Source of the DNA: Dysidea avara | Taxonomy: Eukaryota > Porifera > Demospongiae > Dictyoceratida > Dysideidae | Direction of reading: 5' to 3' | Assembly (NCBI RefSeq): GCF_963678975.1 | Contig: NC_089281.1 | Coordinates: 9,325,277-9,389,276, forward strand | DNA length: 64,000 nucleotides | Shown here: positions 22,608-34,353 of the stretch, one piece after another | Layout of the letters: each line of letters begins with the position of its first letter | How positions within the stretch are numbered: position 1 is the stretch's first letter | Notes under the pieces: generated by a model | What the model saw: only the letters and a program-made list of their open reading frames with translations | The model's database searches: none | Told to the model about the DNA's origin: nothing | Made by a program: the position numbers and the translations under genes

Positions 22608-23287
22608 CGGGAGCGTAGGGAGGGGGGGTTCTGAGGGGTTCAGGAATCCCCCTGTAAAATTTAGACTTTTGCAAGCAGGACCCTAACACACCATTTAGTG
22701 TGGCAGGACAGTAATATGGTGTAATGGCACACACACACAAAAATTGATTGTTTAAAAGATCAATATACACTAACAGAGCAGTCAGGTATATACTTTAATA
22801 GAACGAGCATGTAAATATCCATCCATATAAAGTTTTTCAGACATCATAACATTAAATGCAAGACTGAACATGACCTTATACTGCTGTAGCTTTGGTGTGC
22901 AGTGTTTAAAGATATAGAATTCCAGCAATTTAGCTATCACTTGTGTTATGCAAATGAATTCATGCTATGCATGTTTGTATAGTTGTAATGTTAAGTTTTG
23001 ATTGTAAGTCATGACATTTGTATATCAGTGGATTTATGGTTCCTATTACTAGCGAGATAACTATCACTTACAGATTACTATATGTGTCTGTGTGTTATGC
23101 TGTCTGCTTCCACTAAGTAGCTTAATCTAGTACTAGCTTCATCCCAGAGGCACTTATATGTATTATAATTTATGTACTTTTTGCATAAACTGAAAGTCCC
23201 TCAGCGGTTGGGGGCTGTGCCCCCCAGCTTCTCGTAACTCAATACTGCCATTGGAACCCCTTCAAAAAAATTCTGGCTACGCCCCTG
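22608..23287. mobile_element. AGGGGCGTAGGGAGG element, copy 2
   Basis: Starts GGGAGCGTAGGGAGG, ends CTGGCTACGCCCCTG. It shares internal blocks with 5656-6476 but is about 140 bases shorter. Flanks carry CATGCA on both sides (possible duplication). It includes the 19-bp motif (22766-22784, decayed). Confidence 0.7.
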
Positions 23288-23623
23288 CATGCAGTTAATT
23301 AGCTTTCCTACATGTGAAATTAGCATTTATAAATAGCAAGCAATGTTGTTAGCTTTGACTGGATTTGACAAAAGATCAACATGAAAGAAGAGGATCAATC
23401 TAAAAATTTTACTCACAAGTATACCTAACAAAAATTTCGCTCATTTTAGTCTTGAGTTTTCAGATGAGGTTTCTGTGTATGTAACAGCTTTCCTTTTGTA
23501 TTTGGAAACACAATAGACTCCAAAGGCATATTATGTGAATTTCAAGAAATATCATGTGTACTGGTTACAAAGGCTTATGGATACAAATAGTCAATATAAA
23601 GAATGCATATTATTATTATGCAT

Positions 23624-26600
23624 CTACCATGGTTTATCTATACAGTTATTACATAGCAAGACTACCACTACAAGTCCAACTACTACAATCAACAGCATGT
23701 AGGTGAATAAACAGAAGATAACAGATGTAATCTGATATCTTCTTCTGCAGCGTATGGTTTGCCTTGATCTTCCCTACACAAGAGAAAATAATAATAGGGC
23801 ATAGATGACACAGGTGCTGGGTGTTCTTTAGCCTGGTGAGGAATACATGCATACCTATAGCTTTATCGAGATGCATGCAAGCCCTGTCTCATGTAACGTA
23901 TGAGAACAAACTTTTGGGTAAATACTTGCAGGCACAATAATATTACAGCTGTACAATGTACACACTAAACTGTTTTCTATGATAAGAATATAATGTTGTG
24001 ATAAGGTAACTACCTCACACAGCTAGTGTAGTAGCTATGCCATTGTAAGTCATAAACATCTTTGGTTTCCATACAGCTGCTTCCTGAGTTAGAAGTCCAA
24101 GCAAGTGTTTGTGGTAGCCTGCGACTACCATGGACTGTGATCAAATCTGGCAGCAAATCTTCATTTGTTACAATACAGCACCTTACAGAGAATTTTAGTG
24201 AAGCATAAGCATCAATATTGGTTGCTCCATGTTGATCATTGCTGGTGTTTGCCTGCAGTGTTTGTTTCCATTTATACAAATGGTCCTGTCTGTGATGCTG
24301 AAAGAACCAGAAAGTGTAAAGTGCTCATCCTTCATGGTGGCCCCAGGACAGTTGTTGTGATATGATTTTATATGCACCCTTAATACCCTGGTATTTATCG
24401 CATGCAGTGATTTAGGCATTTATATACCACTCTGCGTGGGCAGTTCATAGGCGCTGCCAGTGCCATAATGTGTATATGGCACTGTTGCAGATAGCAGTAG
24501 GTGCATTACAACTTATAACGCACTGGTTGCAGTTTTGCAGACCGCAATGAGTACATTATACGTTATAATGTACTGACCGCAGTGCAATATACAGATAATA
24601 TTGCACTGGCTGTGGTTTTGTGCAGCATTGCACAAGTGCCAGCAGCTGAGACCGCTACGACACCTCACCTAATAGGTGGAGAGACACCTCACAGATCACT
24701 CAAATTTTTATAGCCTGACATGTAAAAGTCAATTGCAGACCATAACGTCATCAATACACATAATGTTTACCAATCAGCCAATGGTGATCACAATGCAGTG
24801 GTCACAACTCTAGTCTACATATATATTAGTCTTGAGTGCCGGCAGCAAATCAACTGTCTGGTCACTGTTGCACACAGTCCGTGACCACTGCCGGAATGTT
24901 GGCAGAGCCAATCAGATCGCTTTGTGGACTCTGTGATGAGACAAACACTAATAATTCAAATTGAAATAAAGAACTGAATCTCGGCTACAGATTACTTTTT
25001 TGAAAGTTTAACAACGCCATGGGCTTAGGATCTTTGTTTCCCTAGTACAGGGCTCTTAAAAGTGTTAGTATAAGAATGATTATGGTTCACGACAGATTTG
25101 TGAAATGGCAAAATTGTTGAAGAAGACATTCAGCAATGTTTCGAATACATCACCAGGACATTACCAGTACAACTATCGTCTTAGTCTGCTCACAGAGGTG
25201 AATGGAGCGATTATTACATCATCCTAGGCACAAAACAATACCATGATGTAATCTAATTGCATTCCAGTGAGTTCACGGAAAGTGTGCAACAGTGACCAGA
25301 CGGTTTATTTACTGCCCCCACACAAACCGTTTGGCACGTGAGACTACATATATATATATATATATAAACGTGCTTATACACCTTACTAGTCTGGTGCTAT
25401 CTGAACCCACATTAAATCATAGTCCATTTCAACAATGACTCAATAAAACTATTATATTCTAAATAATATTCACTATAACATTTGATTGTGGCAATCAGTT
25501 TTTGTCATGCCACCAGATTCAAAGTTTAGCCAGTGTGGATAGTAAGAATTAGACTAGTACTGTTAAAGTCTTATTTATTCAAACTGTCTATTAGCTGCTT
25601 TTCTCGAATCATGGGTGATCAAGTGATCACATACTGTATGCTGAGCACTACATGATGAGAGTCGAACAGCAAATGCAGGTTAGTGCTATAGGTATCCCAT
25701 AGCATACTAACTTTCAATATCTCTGGTGGCTGAGACACTGTAGGGAGAATTTCACCACAGCGTTCGGCTCTGTCACCTACAATCGATGTTAGAAACCTAG
25801 CATTTATTAGATGTACAGCTGCCTTGTGAGACTCTCCCCACCTATTAGGTGAGTGGAACGTGCACTCGTCCTCTGCATGTATCAAGCAGAGCACTCGTGC
25901 CACGTTGTATATCTACATAGTAGAAATACGTCTTTATGGGACCACAAATCACATCATTTACTGTAGACTTAAGGGCCGCATGTAACTGGTAAACCCTTCA
26001 CCAGTAGCCAGTTCATAATCATGTCGCTGTGGTGAGACTACAAACATATAAAATTTTATGGTTGTGACCTTATAGGAGGTTGATACAGGAGATCCCAAAA
26101 ATGTACATAGGTAGAGAACTCTACAGTGACAAGCATACAGTACACAAAACAGAAAGTACTATTATAATCCAATTGATCACACATCAGGTAGAGTGCCATA
26201 AGTTGCGAATAAGTTTAATTAAGTAGGGATGATAAGAACTCTCATATATAAACAAATTTTCAGCAAAACATTTGTAGTACCAAGCATTGCAACGCTTGTT
26301 AGGTATCAGACACTCCCATCAGAGAGATCAAAACCAGGCATTATGCTAATCTTAAGAATAATTGCTTTTCATGCATTTTTTCAGGACACTCGGGCTGTAC
26401 CAATACCACATTTTTAGTTATTGTCCAGCTATGGTACAGGTGTTCTGATGAACCAATACAAAAGCTGACCAACTTGTGATTTGAACTCACACACACATAT
26501 ATCTGTTATCTTAGACATTACCACTGCAATATAAAGTCACTTCCCAAATTCCATGTGTTACATTGTGCATAAATAAAAATATTAGTGATATACACCTCGT

Positions 26601-29600
26601 AGCCAACCAATACTCGAAATATCAGTACTCGTACCAATATAGCATCGATATTGGTACAGTCCCAGTAGCTATACAACAGTGAACCACTCTAATAAAGCAG
26701 TCAGACAGCCACTCTACTAAGGCAGTCAGACAGCCACTTGTAGTAAGTTAAAGCTGTGAAATATTTAAATAATACAGCAACTATTTGAAGTGGAAACATC
26801 AACATAATAGTTGGCTTCATGCATAGCCATGGTATTATTACAACTAATGGAACTTCACCATATCGCAACATGAAACAAGGAAGTGCTTATTAGTTCATGA
26901 TATACTGTAGCAACTTACATAACTGAAAAGCAGCCATGATATCAGAAATGGAATGAGGATGACTGAAAGTAGTGCTAATACAATACAAATGCACGTAATG
27001 CTGCTAATCCTGTCCTTGGAATTTCCATTGCTGACACAACATGTACATTTCTCACAACAATCCTCTCTGTCATCATCAAAACATTCCTAGTAAAATATAA
27101 AAATTTAGAGGAGAAAGAAGCATAACAACATGAATCATCTAGATGCAGGTATATAAATGCAGATATTTGGTATCCTTGATTGGTTTCTACCTGGGGGTAG
27201 GACAAGACCATGTATGCTAACAAAAATATTTTTATTGAACATAGTCCTACTACCAGTTGAAAGTAACAGATTGTGCAAAAATGATCATATTGAAATAATC
27301 ATACAGTACAATTAGTGGTGTGCGATATCAGGATTTTCATTTCGATAGATATCGATACGATAATAGGGTAAATATCAAAATTTCGATTCGATTTTTGATA
27401 ATTTTTAATTGTGTAGGTGGATTAATTGCGTGGGTGGCCGATATTTATAAATATGCTACAAATACAATTTGCACTCCAAGACTATTGCATAGAACTAATA
27501 CTAAGCCTAGAAAACTGGTAGACAAGCTTTTAAAGTGGCTAGATTGTACAGAACCAAACTTCATTTCTAGCGTGATTGCGCAGTCACACACTAAATGCTG
27601 TTGATTTATCGAAATATTGATAATTATCGAAACTTTTTGATAATATCGAAATCTGCTAAAGTGGTATAGAAATCGATCCAATAACGATATTAATAAATTA
27701 TCGTGATATCGATATTTTTTCGATATATCGCACACCACTAAGTACAATAGTACTGTATAGTAGGGACCACAAAAGTTTGGGCGTGGCACATGAAAAAACA
27801 TCACCCAAAACCAGCCTCATTTTTCCCTGATGATGATGAAGCTGTAATGAATAGGTAAAACTAAGCCAAAAACAAGCATCCGAAACGCTTTCAAGTTACA
27901 AAATTTGGAATTTTCTAGTGACTGACTGACTGACTGGTGCCTTCAGACAAGTGTAACTTGAGAACAGCTAAGGCTATGGGCTTGATTTTTTCACTTTACG
28001 ACATCACTTCAGCTGGACATGTGCCTTTTGGCATATCTAAACAGAAAGGTTCTGTGGCAATGACTGCCAAAGTTACGGCCATTTTAATAAACCTACGTAA
28101 GCTGCTGTAATATTTTAAAGTAAATTTTGAGCAGCCATATCTTAAAGGGAGATCAATAGAATGGGCCAAATTTTGGTGTGAGAAAGTTTCTTAGTAGAGT
28201 CCAGGTCTATGCCAAACTTCATGAAAACCCAAACGGGTCGGATTTTTTTTGGTTGATTTGGTATGGAATGACCCCAATGCATACAGCCATTATTATCATT
28301 AACATCGTTGCAGCCATTTCTTGGTTACCACCTTTGATTTCACAACTTTTTTCACCCAGGCTTTTTAAGACTGCAAAAATTTTTTTGAGGACTTCTAGTA
28401 GAACATTCATAGAATGTTCTGAACATTCTATGAAATTATAAACGTTTGATTATAAGCAGATTTCCACTAGAAATTTCATTTATAAAGCAGAAATTAAGTG
28501 AGGTGATCAGCCAAGGTAGCAGTGGTTCAGTGGTTAAGGATGCAGGTGTAACAGCAGTAGGTATGGAGGTCCCTGGCTTGAACTCTGTTGAGGTTTTTTT
28601 CTCGACATTTTTTTGTACACCTTTAAATGAAGAAAGTAAAATGAAACTTTGAATGCCCATATCTTGCAAACGGCTGTTGTGAATTTAATCAAATTTGCTG
28701 TGTGGCGTACCTTACCTGACGGACAGCTATATTGCAAAAATGGTGTGCTTTGGAGAAGGGGCCATGGAGCTATGCATGCGTGAAAAAGCTGTTTTCTTTC
28801 TTCCTGTCAATATACTCACAGTGTGGTGTGCCGGCTTTTTTGGCCACACAACACACTACTGTGTGTCTTGTTGGTCTGAACGATTCAAATGACTGCTTCA
28901 GTTCCAAATATAACACCTATGTTACCGGTAGTAGAGAAAGAAATGGGACACAAAGGAGGACAAAGGTAAGTATATGCATGCATTGTAACTGCTGCAGTAT
29001 GCAAAAAGGCATGTCTTGGGCTTAAGTAACCACGAACAGTGAAACACTCAAGTCCGTAGCACCAGCTGTAATTGAGATGCATGTATGCTTGGCTGAAGGA
29101 ACTTGAAAAATTAGGTTACTGTATTGTCTCGAATTATGGCCCGGGCATTTATTTCTTTCAAGCAACTTTATACCCTGGCTACTAAATGAGACCGGCGACT
29201 ATATGAGACCAGCGTTTATGTATATATATGCCTGATCAGCCTTCACGAGTCAACTTCATACCTTGGTGTTGTACTCTCCTGGACTCTCCTTGATGTTTCC
29301 CTCAGCATACAGATTCAAGCTTAATAGGAACTCTATAAAACGATCTTCACTTCATCGTTTATAACACCACCCAGAATTGTTAAAAATAATGACTGCAGTA
29401 GACGTATATTTGAGACCTGGCGTTTATTTTTGTTATGATGCTGAATACCCCCAACAACTAAAAGGGACCAGACGTTTATATGAGACGGCCGTAATTCAAG
29501 GCAATACGGTAATTAGAAAATTGTTAAAATTCTATAGGAACTTGAATATGTCTAACCAATACTACCAACTGTTGCTTTTGGATGGTTTTTGAGCAGGAAA

Positions 29601-32600
29601 CCCCAACCTTTTATTAAATGTTATCCCACTAGAGACCAGTGAGAAGGCTAAAGCCTGTGAATACAGGGAGTCATAAACCTTCCTATATGAAAGAGGTAAG
29701 TGGTCATGAATGGCATTTGGGATGTATTTCTCTGATAATCCCACACCTGGCATACCAGAAAAATCAATGATCACCTATTTCAGTTTCATAGCCAAACAAT
29801 ACCTACAAGTTTGTTGGGTCTCTTTTGTAAGGATGCTTGTGCTATATATGAAAACATTCTTCACTGAGATTCATACTGTACTTTACATAAAGGACTTAAA
29901 ATCCAGGGTATCTAGTCAACCCTTGAGGTAATTATGGCATTTAGAACATAAGTACTTTTTGTTACAGTTCTTACCTTTTTGTATGGACATGAAATCTCCA
30001 ATATGCTTGTACTGTGTGGTCTCACTGTGATGTAGTGTTTGGTCTGGCAATCAGTTTTCTTGATCAGGCCTTGTATGAAAATTTGTACTGTGTAAACATG
30101 CTATCTGGGTTCAATTGTATGGGTATTTAAGGGATGAGTGATATACAGTGTGTACAGCTTTGTCCTTTGTGTGGTATGTGTGGAGATACCAATAGGGTGA
30201 AACTATGGGGTGGGAACAAATTATGGAACAACTATTCTCTCAGCACTACACAATTCTTGTCTACAAGATAATTTTGTATGTGTACTCATCATCCATCATG
30301 AGAATCATCTGTAATTTCCATAGTGAGAGGATTAATTAAAGACACTTTTAGTACTGTCCGTTGCTTGTAACGCATGTAATGGCAAACTTCAACTACAGAA
30401 ATTGTCCCCCTAGCTAGGGTATACATGTAGGTATTTCACTATGTCAGTGTAAATTATTCCATAAGGACAAGAAGGCTGTGTAGACACATGCCTCTGTTTT
30501 GATTGCATCTGGATTACTACAGCTGCATTTGGCTCAGTGGGTCAATCGAGTCAGTAACTCTGAACAGGATTTGCCTACTGTACACACAGTATTGGTAAAA
30601 AGACTAAACAGAATAAAATTGGTGCCTTCATGCACACACATGTAGCACGTATATAGTACTGCATATCCAAACATCCCATACTGTCAATGATGGAAGGCAT
30701 AGTTGTGTGTGTCTATATGGTGCATGTACAAGAAACATGCACGTTTGTTTACTATTACTGGGAGGGGTTATTAATCATACTTAAGAGTTAATATACCTTG
30801 CATAGGATTAATTCACCTGTCAATGGTAGTATATGTGAAACACCTCTTGAACAAGAACGAAATGGCATGGCTTTGTGTACAGCCAAGAAAGTACATGAAG
30901 CCCCTAATTCTTCTCTTTGACTCTGTCATACTATCTATCACCACCCACAACATAGTACAAGTACGGTGTAACTAACTAAGGCATTGATCATTGGCATAAA
31001 CAGTCAAATAACTTATACTATCATATGTCTCAAAAGATAATAAACACTTACAATGGTACAGGTAGCACAATATAATCATGTAGTTAGTAAGTCCAGTGAT
31101 GCTATGGATACTTGTGTACATTAGCAGCTATAGTGAAGCATGTCTGTTGTACTTCACAAAATTAATGACATGTCACCCATAACATCAGGTCTTAGGATGG
31201 TATTATGCTAAAATATAGATTTGCTTATCCATTCAAGAAACTCCCTTGACTACAGTGTTAAACAAAGGAGTGAATGAAACAATAGGTAATTAGATAAGGG
31301 CTCTGTGTAACTGATTGCTTAATGCCATTCACCTAGCTACAGAAGTTTCTCTATCACCTATAAGTTAGCATTTAGACACCAAGGTTCATTCACAAATTAA
31401 GATGTTTAACCAACAAACTTTTAGCTTGACATTGTGTGGGGGTTGTTCCACGACTATGATCATCTATACTGGCTCAAAATGGTATAAAAGTGGCTGCTAC
31501 ATGTAATAGTACAAATTTGGCTACATAATTTTACATCTGCGTATCTACTAATATTCAATTTGCCAAGGAGTTACAGTAGAAGGACCAACTAGTCCTAGAC
31601 ATTTTATTTACAATGCAGAGGAGGTTGGTCAAGCAACATAACCCTATGAAGTGTGATTACACAACTTAGTTAGGAAAGCAGCATGCCAAGAAGGCTTGTA
31701 ATGTTCCTGGTATGGTACTATGTACAATTTGTCCTTAGAATATTAGGAGGTGTCAATGCTGTATTAGTACAACAGCGATTCTTTGAAATCACGAGATGAA
31801 ATGATTATCTCCACCAGGTGCTTATTGATTTGGGCGCTTATACTCTAAAAATCAATAAGCACCTGGTGCATACAAGGTCTGGCTATGCAAGACTATGAAA
31901 GAAGTCGGTAGTCCTGTTGAATGTGATTGCAGTTGTGCAAATAATTAAACTATGTATATAGAGGTCTTCATAAGAATCCGAGAATGCAAAGAATCCGAAA
32001 CTTATGGGACACTGTTACATCATGTAGATATTCTACGAGTAATATTGGAAAACGTGAAAAAATAATAGTCTTACTGCTAAGCTATGGATGTATTAATTAT
32101 TTTAAAATGACATCTAGTTATGGTCATTCAAGAAACAGTGAAGGATGGACACACTTGTACCATCTAGCACTATATTTCAAGGAAAGTAGTCGTAAGTATG
32201 CTTTTATCACCAAGAGCTCAAGGTTTTAGGCAAGTACACGAATTGCCACAATTAAGACTCCACAGACAGTATGGTCATAATAGTGCTTAACAATACCAGT
32301 GTACACATTCATTCATTGCACCAGCAGCTTTCAAATGTTAATACATGTACCAAGTTATAATGATATATACCACTTTAGCGTGGGCGTTCAGAGGTGCTGC
32401 TCGATGCTTAACTCGCATATTGCCTGGGCAATATCATGGGAAAGCGGTTTGCCAATGACTTTGATACCCAGCCAGTTCAAAGAATCGATGCACTTTGACT
32501 CGTTATATTGAGCGACATATATAGAGCTTTGTATTGTGGGTCTCATATTTGTAGTGGTTGCTAAGCTGAGTAGTTTTGATAAGATAGACTAGTTGGTTGT

Positions 32601-34353
32601 TACTAAAGGATAATGAAGGCACAAAATAATTGTTTGGGCGATCGTGGATGCGTATTTTTACCCACCGCGTATCAGCCTTTGAACAGACCACGGAACAGCA
32701 AAGCTACTACTGCTACGTTGAAATAGGTTAGTAACTTACAGTCCTAAGTACTTAACTTAATATAATAACTTACTTACTGTCCCAATAGCTAAGTTAGTTG
32801 GCTTAACTTAGTACAAAAATGTAACAATATAAACTCCATCCTACAATCACAAGTTTTCTAATATTGCATGTTGAAGCATGGTAACGTATTAATGATGTTT
32901 TAACGTATGGATAACGTTCTGATGGCTATTAGCCCACGCTATTAAAACCACGATCAATCTTCAGATGCTACTGTATAAAACAAACGGGATGAGTTCTCAG
33001 TGGTTCTTTCACCTATTAGGTGAGTGCACCCCAAGTGATATTAGTCTCGCGTGGCCAGACTGTTTTTTCTCTTTGTCATTGGGTAGGGAGAAAAAAGGGT
33101 CTGGTCCGGTTCGAATCCCACACTCATCTTGACACTACCTGGATAATTGGGTAGTGTTAACCAAAGAAACGTGATGCATTTTTTTTTCTCCCTACCCAAT
33201 GACAAAGAGATAAAAGCAGTCTGGCCACGCGAGACTAATATCACTTGGGGTGCACTCACCTAATAGGTGAAAGAACCACTGAGAACTCATCCCGTTTGTT
33301 TTATACAGTAGCATCTGAAGATCGATTGTGGTTTTAATAGCGTGGGCTAATAGCCATCAGAACGTTATCCATACAAAATGTATCATGTTTCTTTGGTTAA
33401 CACTACCCAATTATCCGGGTAGTGTCAAGACGAGTGTGGGATTCAAACCGGACCAGACCCTTTTTTCTCCCTACCCAATGACAAAGAGAAAAAAGCGGTC
33501 TGGCCACGCGAGACTAAAGTGATATATATCACTTATACCACGGCTGCTTGGTATTTGCTGATACTATACACCCGCAGCCCTCGGGCTTTGGGTGTATATA
33601 TATCAGCAAATCCCTCGCAGCCATGGTATAACTATTAAATACGTCCAGTGTTCTGTAAAATATCGTGGCTATATAAAATGATGAAGCTAGGACGACGTCC
33701 TATAAATTTCTACTTTCTTGGAAGACCTCTACATAAATGAATGGTTGAGCAGTTCTAGCTATCAATATATTATATAGATAACTCACCACACTGTCCTCAC
33801 GACGTGTAGCTTTCCCCTCGGATTTTCCATTTGTTGCAGAGTGGTCTAAAGTGGTTCTGTTACTATTCATCATAGCAAATTCAAATCCAGTTAAACTCTC
33901 CGAGGTGATGGAGCGACAATCAGGGGAGAGCATATTTAGAATTGGAGTGTTAGATTCGGAAGGCGGCAAGCCATGGCCATTAAGAACTTTAGCACTAGCT
34001 CTTCTTCGCTTGTCAATTTCTTCTTCCTGTGGTCCATCAAGAGTGTTGTCAAGACTTTCTTCAGACTGAAAGGCCTCTTCGAATCTCTCCGACCATCGTG
34101 CTACAGCAGTAGGATTAGCAAGCGATTCTTGGGACGACGCTCTTGACGAAGCCGATAATTCAACCGAGCTGGGAATTCGAAGAACAGCACGATGTAGAGC
34201 TAGAAAAGCATCGCGTGTAGGTTCCCTTCTCTCTAAAGAGGCTTCTCCGCTCCCTCGATAGCTACCACTATCGGTATCACTAAATTTCTGAACAATGCCC
34301 ACCCGTGTCCGACGCGGGGGTACCCGCGAAGTAGTGCCAGTTTCTTCTTCCAT
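23624..34353 (-). CDS. Four-exon gene for an unrecognised membrane protein
   Basis: Exons (minus strand) 34353-33787, 27086-26919, 24297-24019 and 23773-23624 join at phase-0 boundaries with good splice signals into 387 residues. Exon 1 (MEEETGTTSRVPPRR...) is hydrophilic and Ser/Glu-rich with an RRR stretch, probably cytoplasmic. Exon 2 has a cysteine cluster (CCEKCTCC) followed by a hydrophobic segment of about 25 residues (ICIVLALLSVILIPFLISWL). Exon 3 is soluble with paired cysteines; exon 4 holds a second strong membrane segment (SVIFCLFTYMLLIVVVGLVV) and ends CIDKPW. Two membrane passes are inferred. The first intron is 6.7 kb and filled with transposons. Exon 1 starts 190 bases after the AREL1 stop. 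I recognise no family. Exon 1 is the surest part; extra exons could have been missed. Confidence 0.5.
24459..24607. other. Array of four short hairpins
   Basis: Inverted repeats at 24459-24483 (AGTGCCATA stem), 24501-24523 (GTGCATTA, one mismatch), 24550-24574 (AGTACATTATA, perfect, 3-base loop) and 24581-24607 (AGTGCAATAT, perfect, 7-base loop). Linkers share GCAG/CCGCA words. It lies just upstream of exon 3 of the membrane-protein gene, inside its intron. Confidence 0.7.
24818..25355. mobile_element. TAGTCTTG/TAGTCTCA element (24827-25346) with 9-bp TSD
   Basis: Inverted ends share TAGTCT, then GTGCC, then AACTGTCTGGTCACTGTTGC in the same order on both sides, with gaps. CATATATAT flanks it at 24818-24826 and 25347-25355, although the right flank continues as a TA repeat, which weakens that evidence slightly. 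520 bases, no coding content. A divergent subfamily of the TAGTCTC group. Confidence 0.75.
25619..25903 (-). other. Open frame in intron, possible extra exon
   Basis: A minus-strand open frame of 94 codons with a possible acceptor (CATCGATTGTAG at about 25787) and donor (AAA/gttagt). Its phase does not fit the phase-0 joins of the surrounding model, so I keep it out of the gene. Confidence 0.15.
27305..27748. mobile_element. hAT-like MITE (27313-27740), 8-bp TSD AGTACAAT
   Basis: Ends TAGTGGTGTGCGATATC and GATATATCGCACACCACTA with the 8-bp direct repeat AGTACAAT exactly on both sides. The body is full of ATCGATA words. Same family as 16519-16876. It lies in the first intron of the membrane-protein gene. 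Confidence 0.9.
27752..29110 (-). repeat. Interspersed repeat A, copy 2 and associated repeat DNA
   Basis: Begins TATAGTAGGGACCACAAAAG and runs, inverted, through the blocks seen at 39080-39895 (AACTAAGCC, GACTGACTGACTGGTGCCTTC, ATGGGCTTGATTTTTTCAC). A second partial block (GGCATGTCTTGGGCTTAAG, AACACTCAAGTCCGTAGC) follows at 28990-29060. The open frame at 28178-28441 lies in this repeat DNA and I do not call it a gene. Confidence 0.6.
28515..28605 (+). repeat. tRNA-derived SINE-like sequence
   Basis: AGTGGTTCAGTGGTTAAGGATG matches a Pol III A box (TGGTTCAGTGG), and about 45 bases on GGCTTGAACTC resembles a B box. A T run follows. No cloverleaf is convincing, so I call a SINE head or tRNA relic and not a tRNA gene. 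Confidence 0.5.
29111..31790. other. Intronic DNA without further genes
   Basis: No exon-like segment is supported. TTTGGCTCAGTGGGTCAATC at 30527 resembles an A box, but no B box follows. Sequence at 29130-29500 has repeated GAC/CGTTTATATGAGAC words, probably a repeat. Confidence 0.4.
31812..31868. repeat. Perfect 19-bp inverted repeat
   Basis: CACCAGGTGCTTATTGATT at 31812-31830 is exactly inverted at 31850-31868, with a 19-base spacer. It could form a stable hairpin in intronic RNA. Confidence 0.85.
32905..33525. mobile_element. Rearranged TAGTCTCG element (33042-33516) with 9-bp TSD and an inverted copy of its flank inside
   Basis: AAGTGATAT flanks the unit at 33033-33041 and 33517-33525. 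Inside are three TAGTCTCG termini: 33042 onward, the inverted end finishing at 33237, and the inverted end finishing at 33516. Bases 33238-33375 are an inverted copy of 32905-33041, the DNA left of the element. The TIR contains GGTTCGAATCCC, a perfect Pol III B box. Confidence 0.87.
33534..33631. repeat. Palindrome with GC-rich centre
   Basis: TATACCACGGCTGC, GTATTTGCTGATA and TATACACCC on the left are mirrored by GGGTGTATA, TATCAGCAAAT and GCAGCCATGGTATA on the right, around GCAGCCCTCGGGCTTT. Confidence 0.75.

Noticed and set aside
24195-24419. Alternative frame (SFSITDRTICINGNKHC) over exon 3 of the membrane-protein gene
   Set aside because: It ends at a stop without a usable donor, while the other frame joins both neighbours at phase 0.
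26430-26460. CTGATGAACC as a ribozyme core
   Set aside because: No stem II closing into GAAA and no stems I or III.
28178-28441. 87-residue open frame that looks protein-like
   Set aside because: Lies within repeat DNA, no exon structure and no family recognised.
30520-30600. tRNA gene suggested by TTTGGCTCAGTGGGTC
   Set aside because: No B box and no cloverleaf.
33041-33522. Two small open frames ending in FSPYPMTKRK
   Set aside because: Translations of the TAGTCTCG terminal repeat; the same words appear at 9010-9195.
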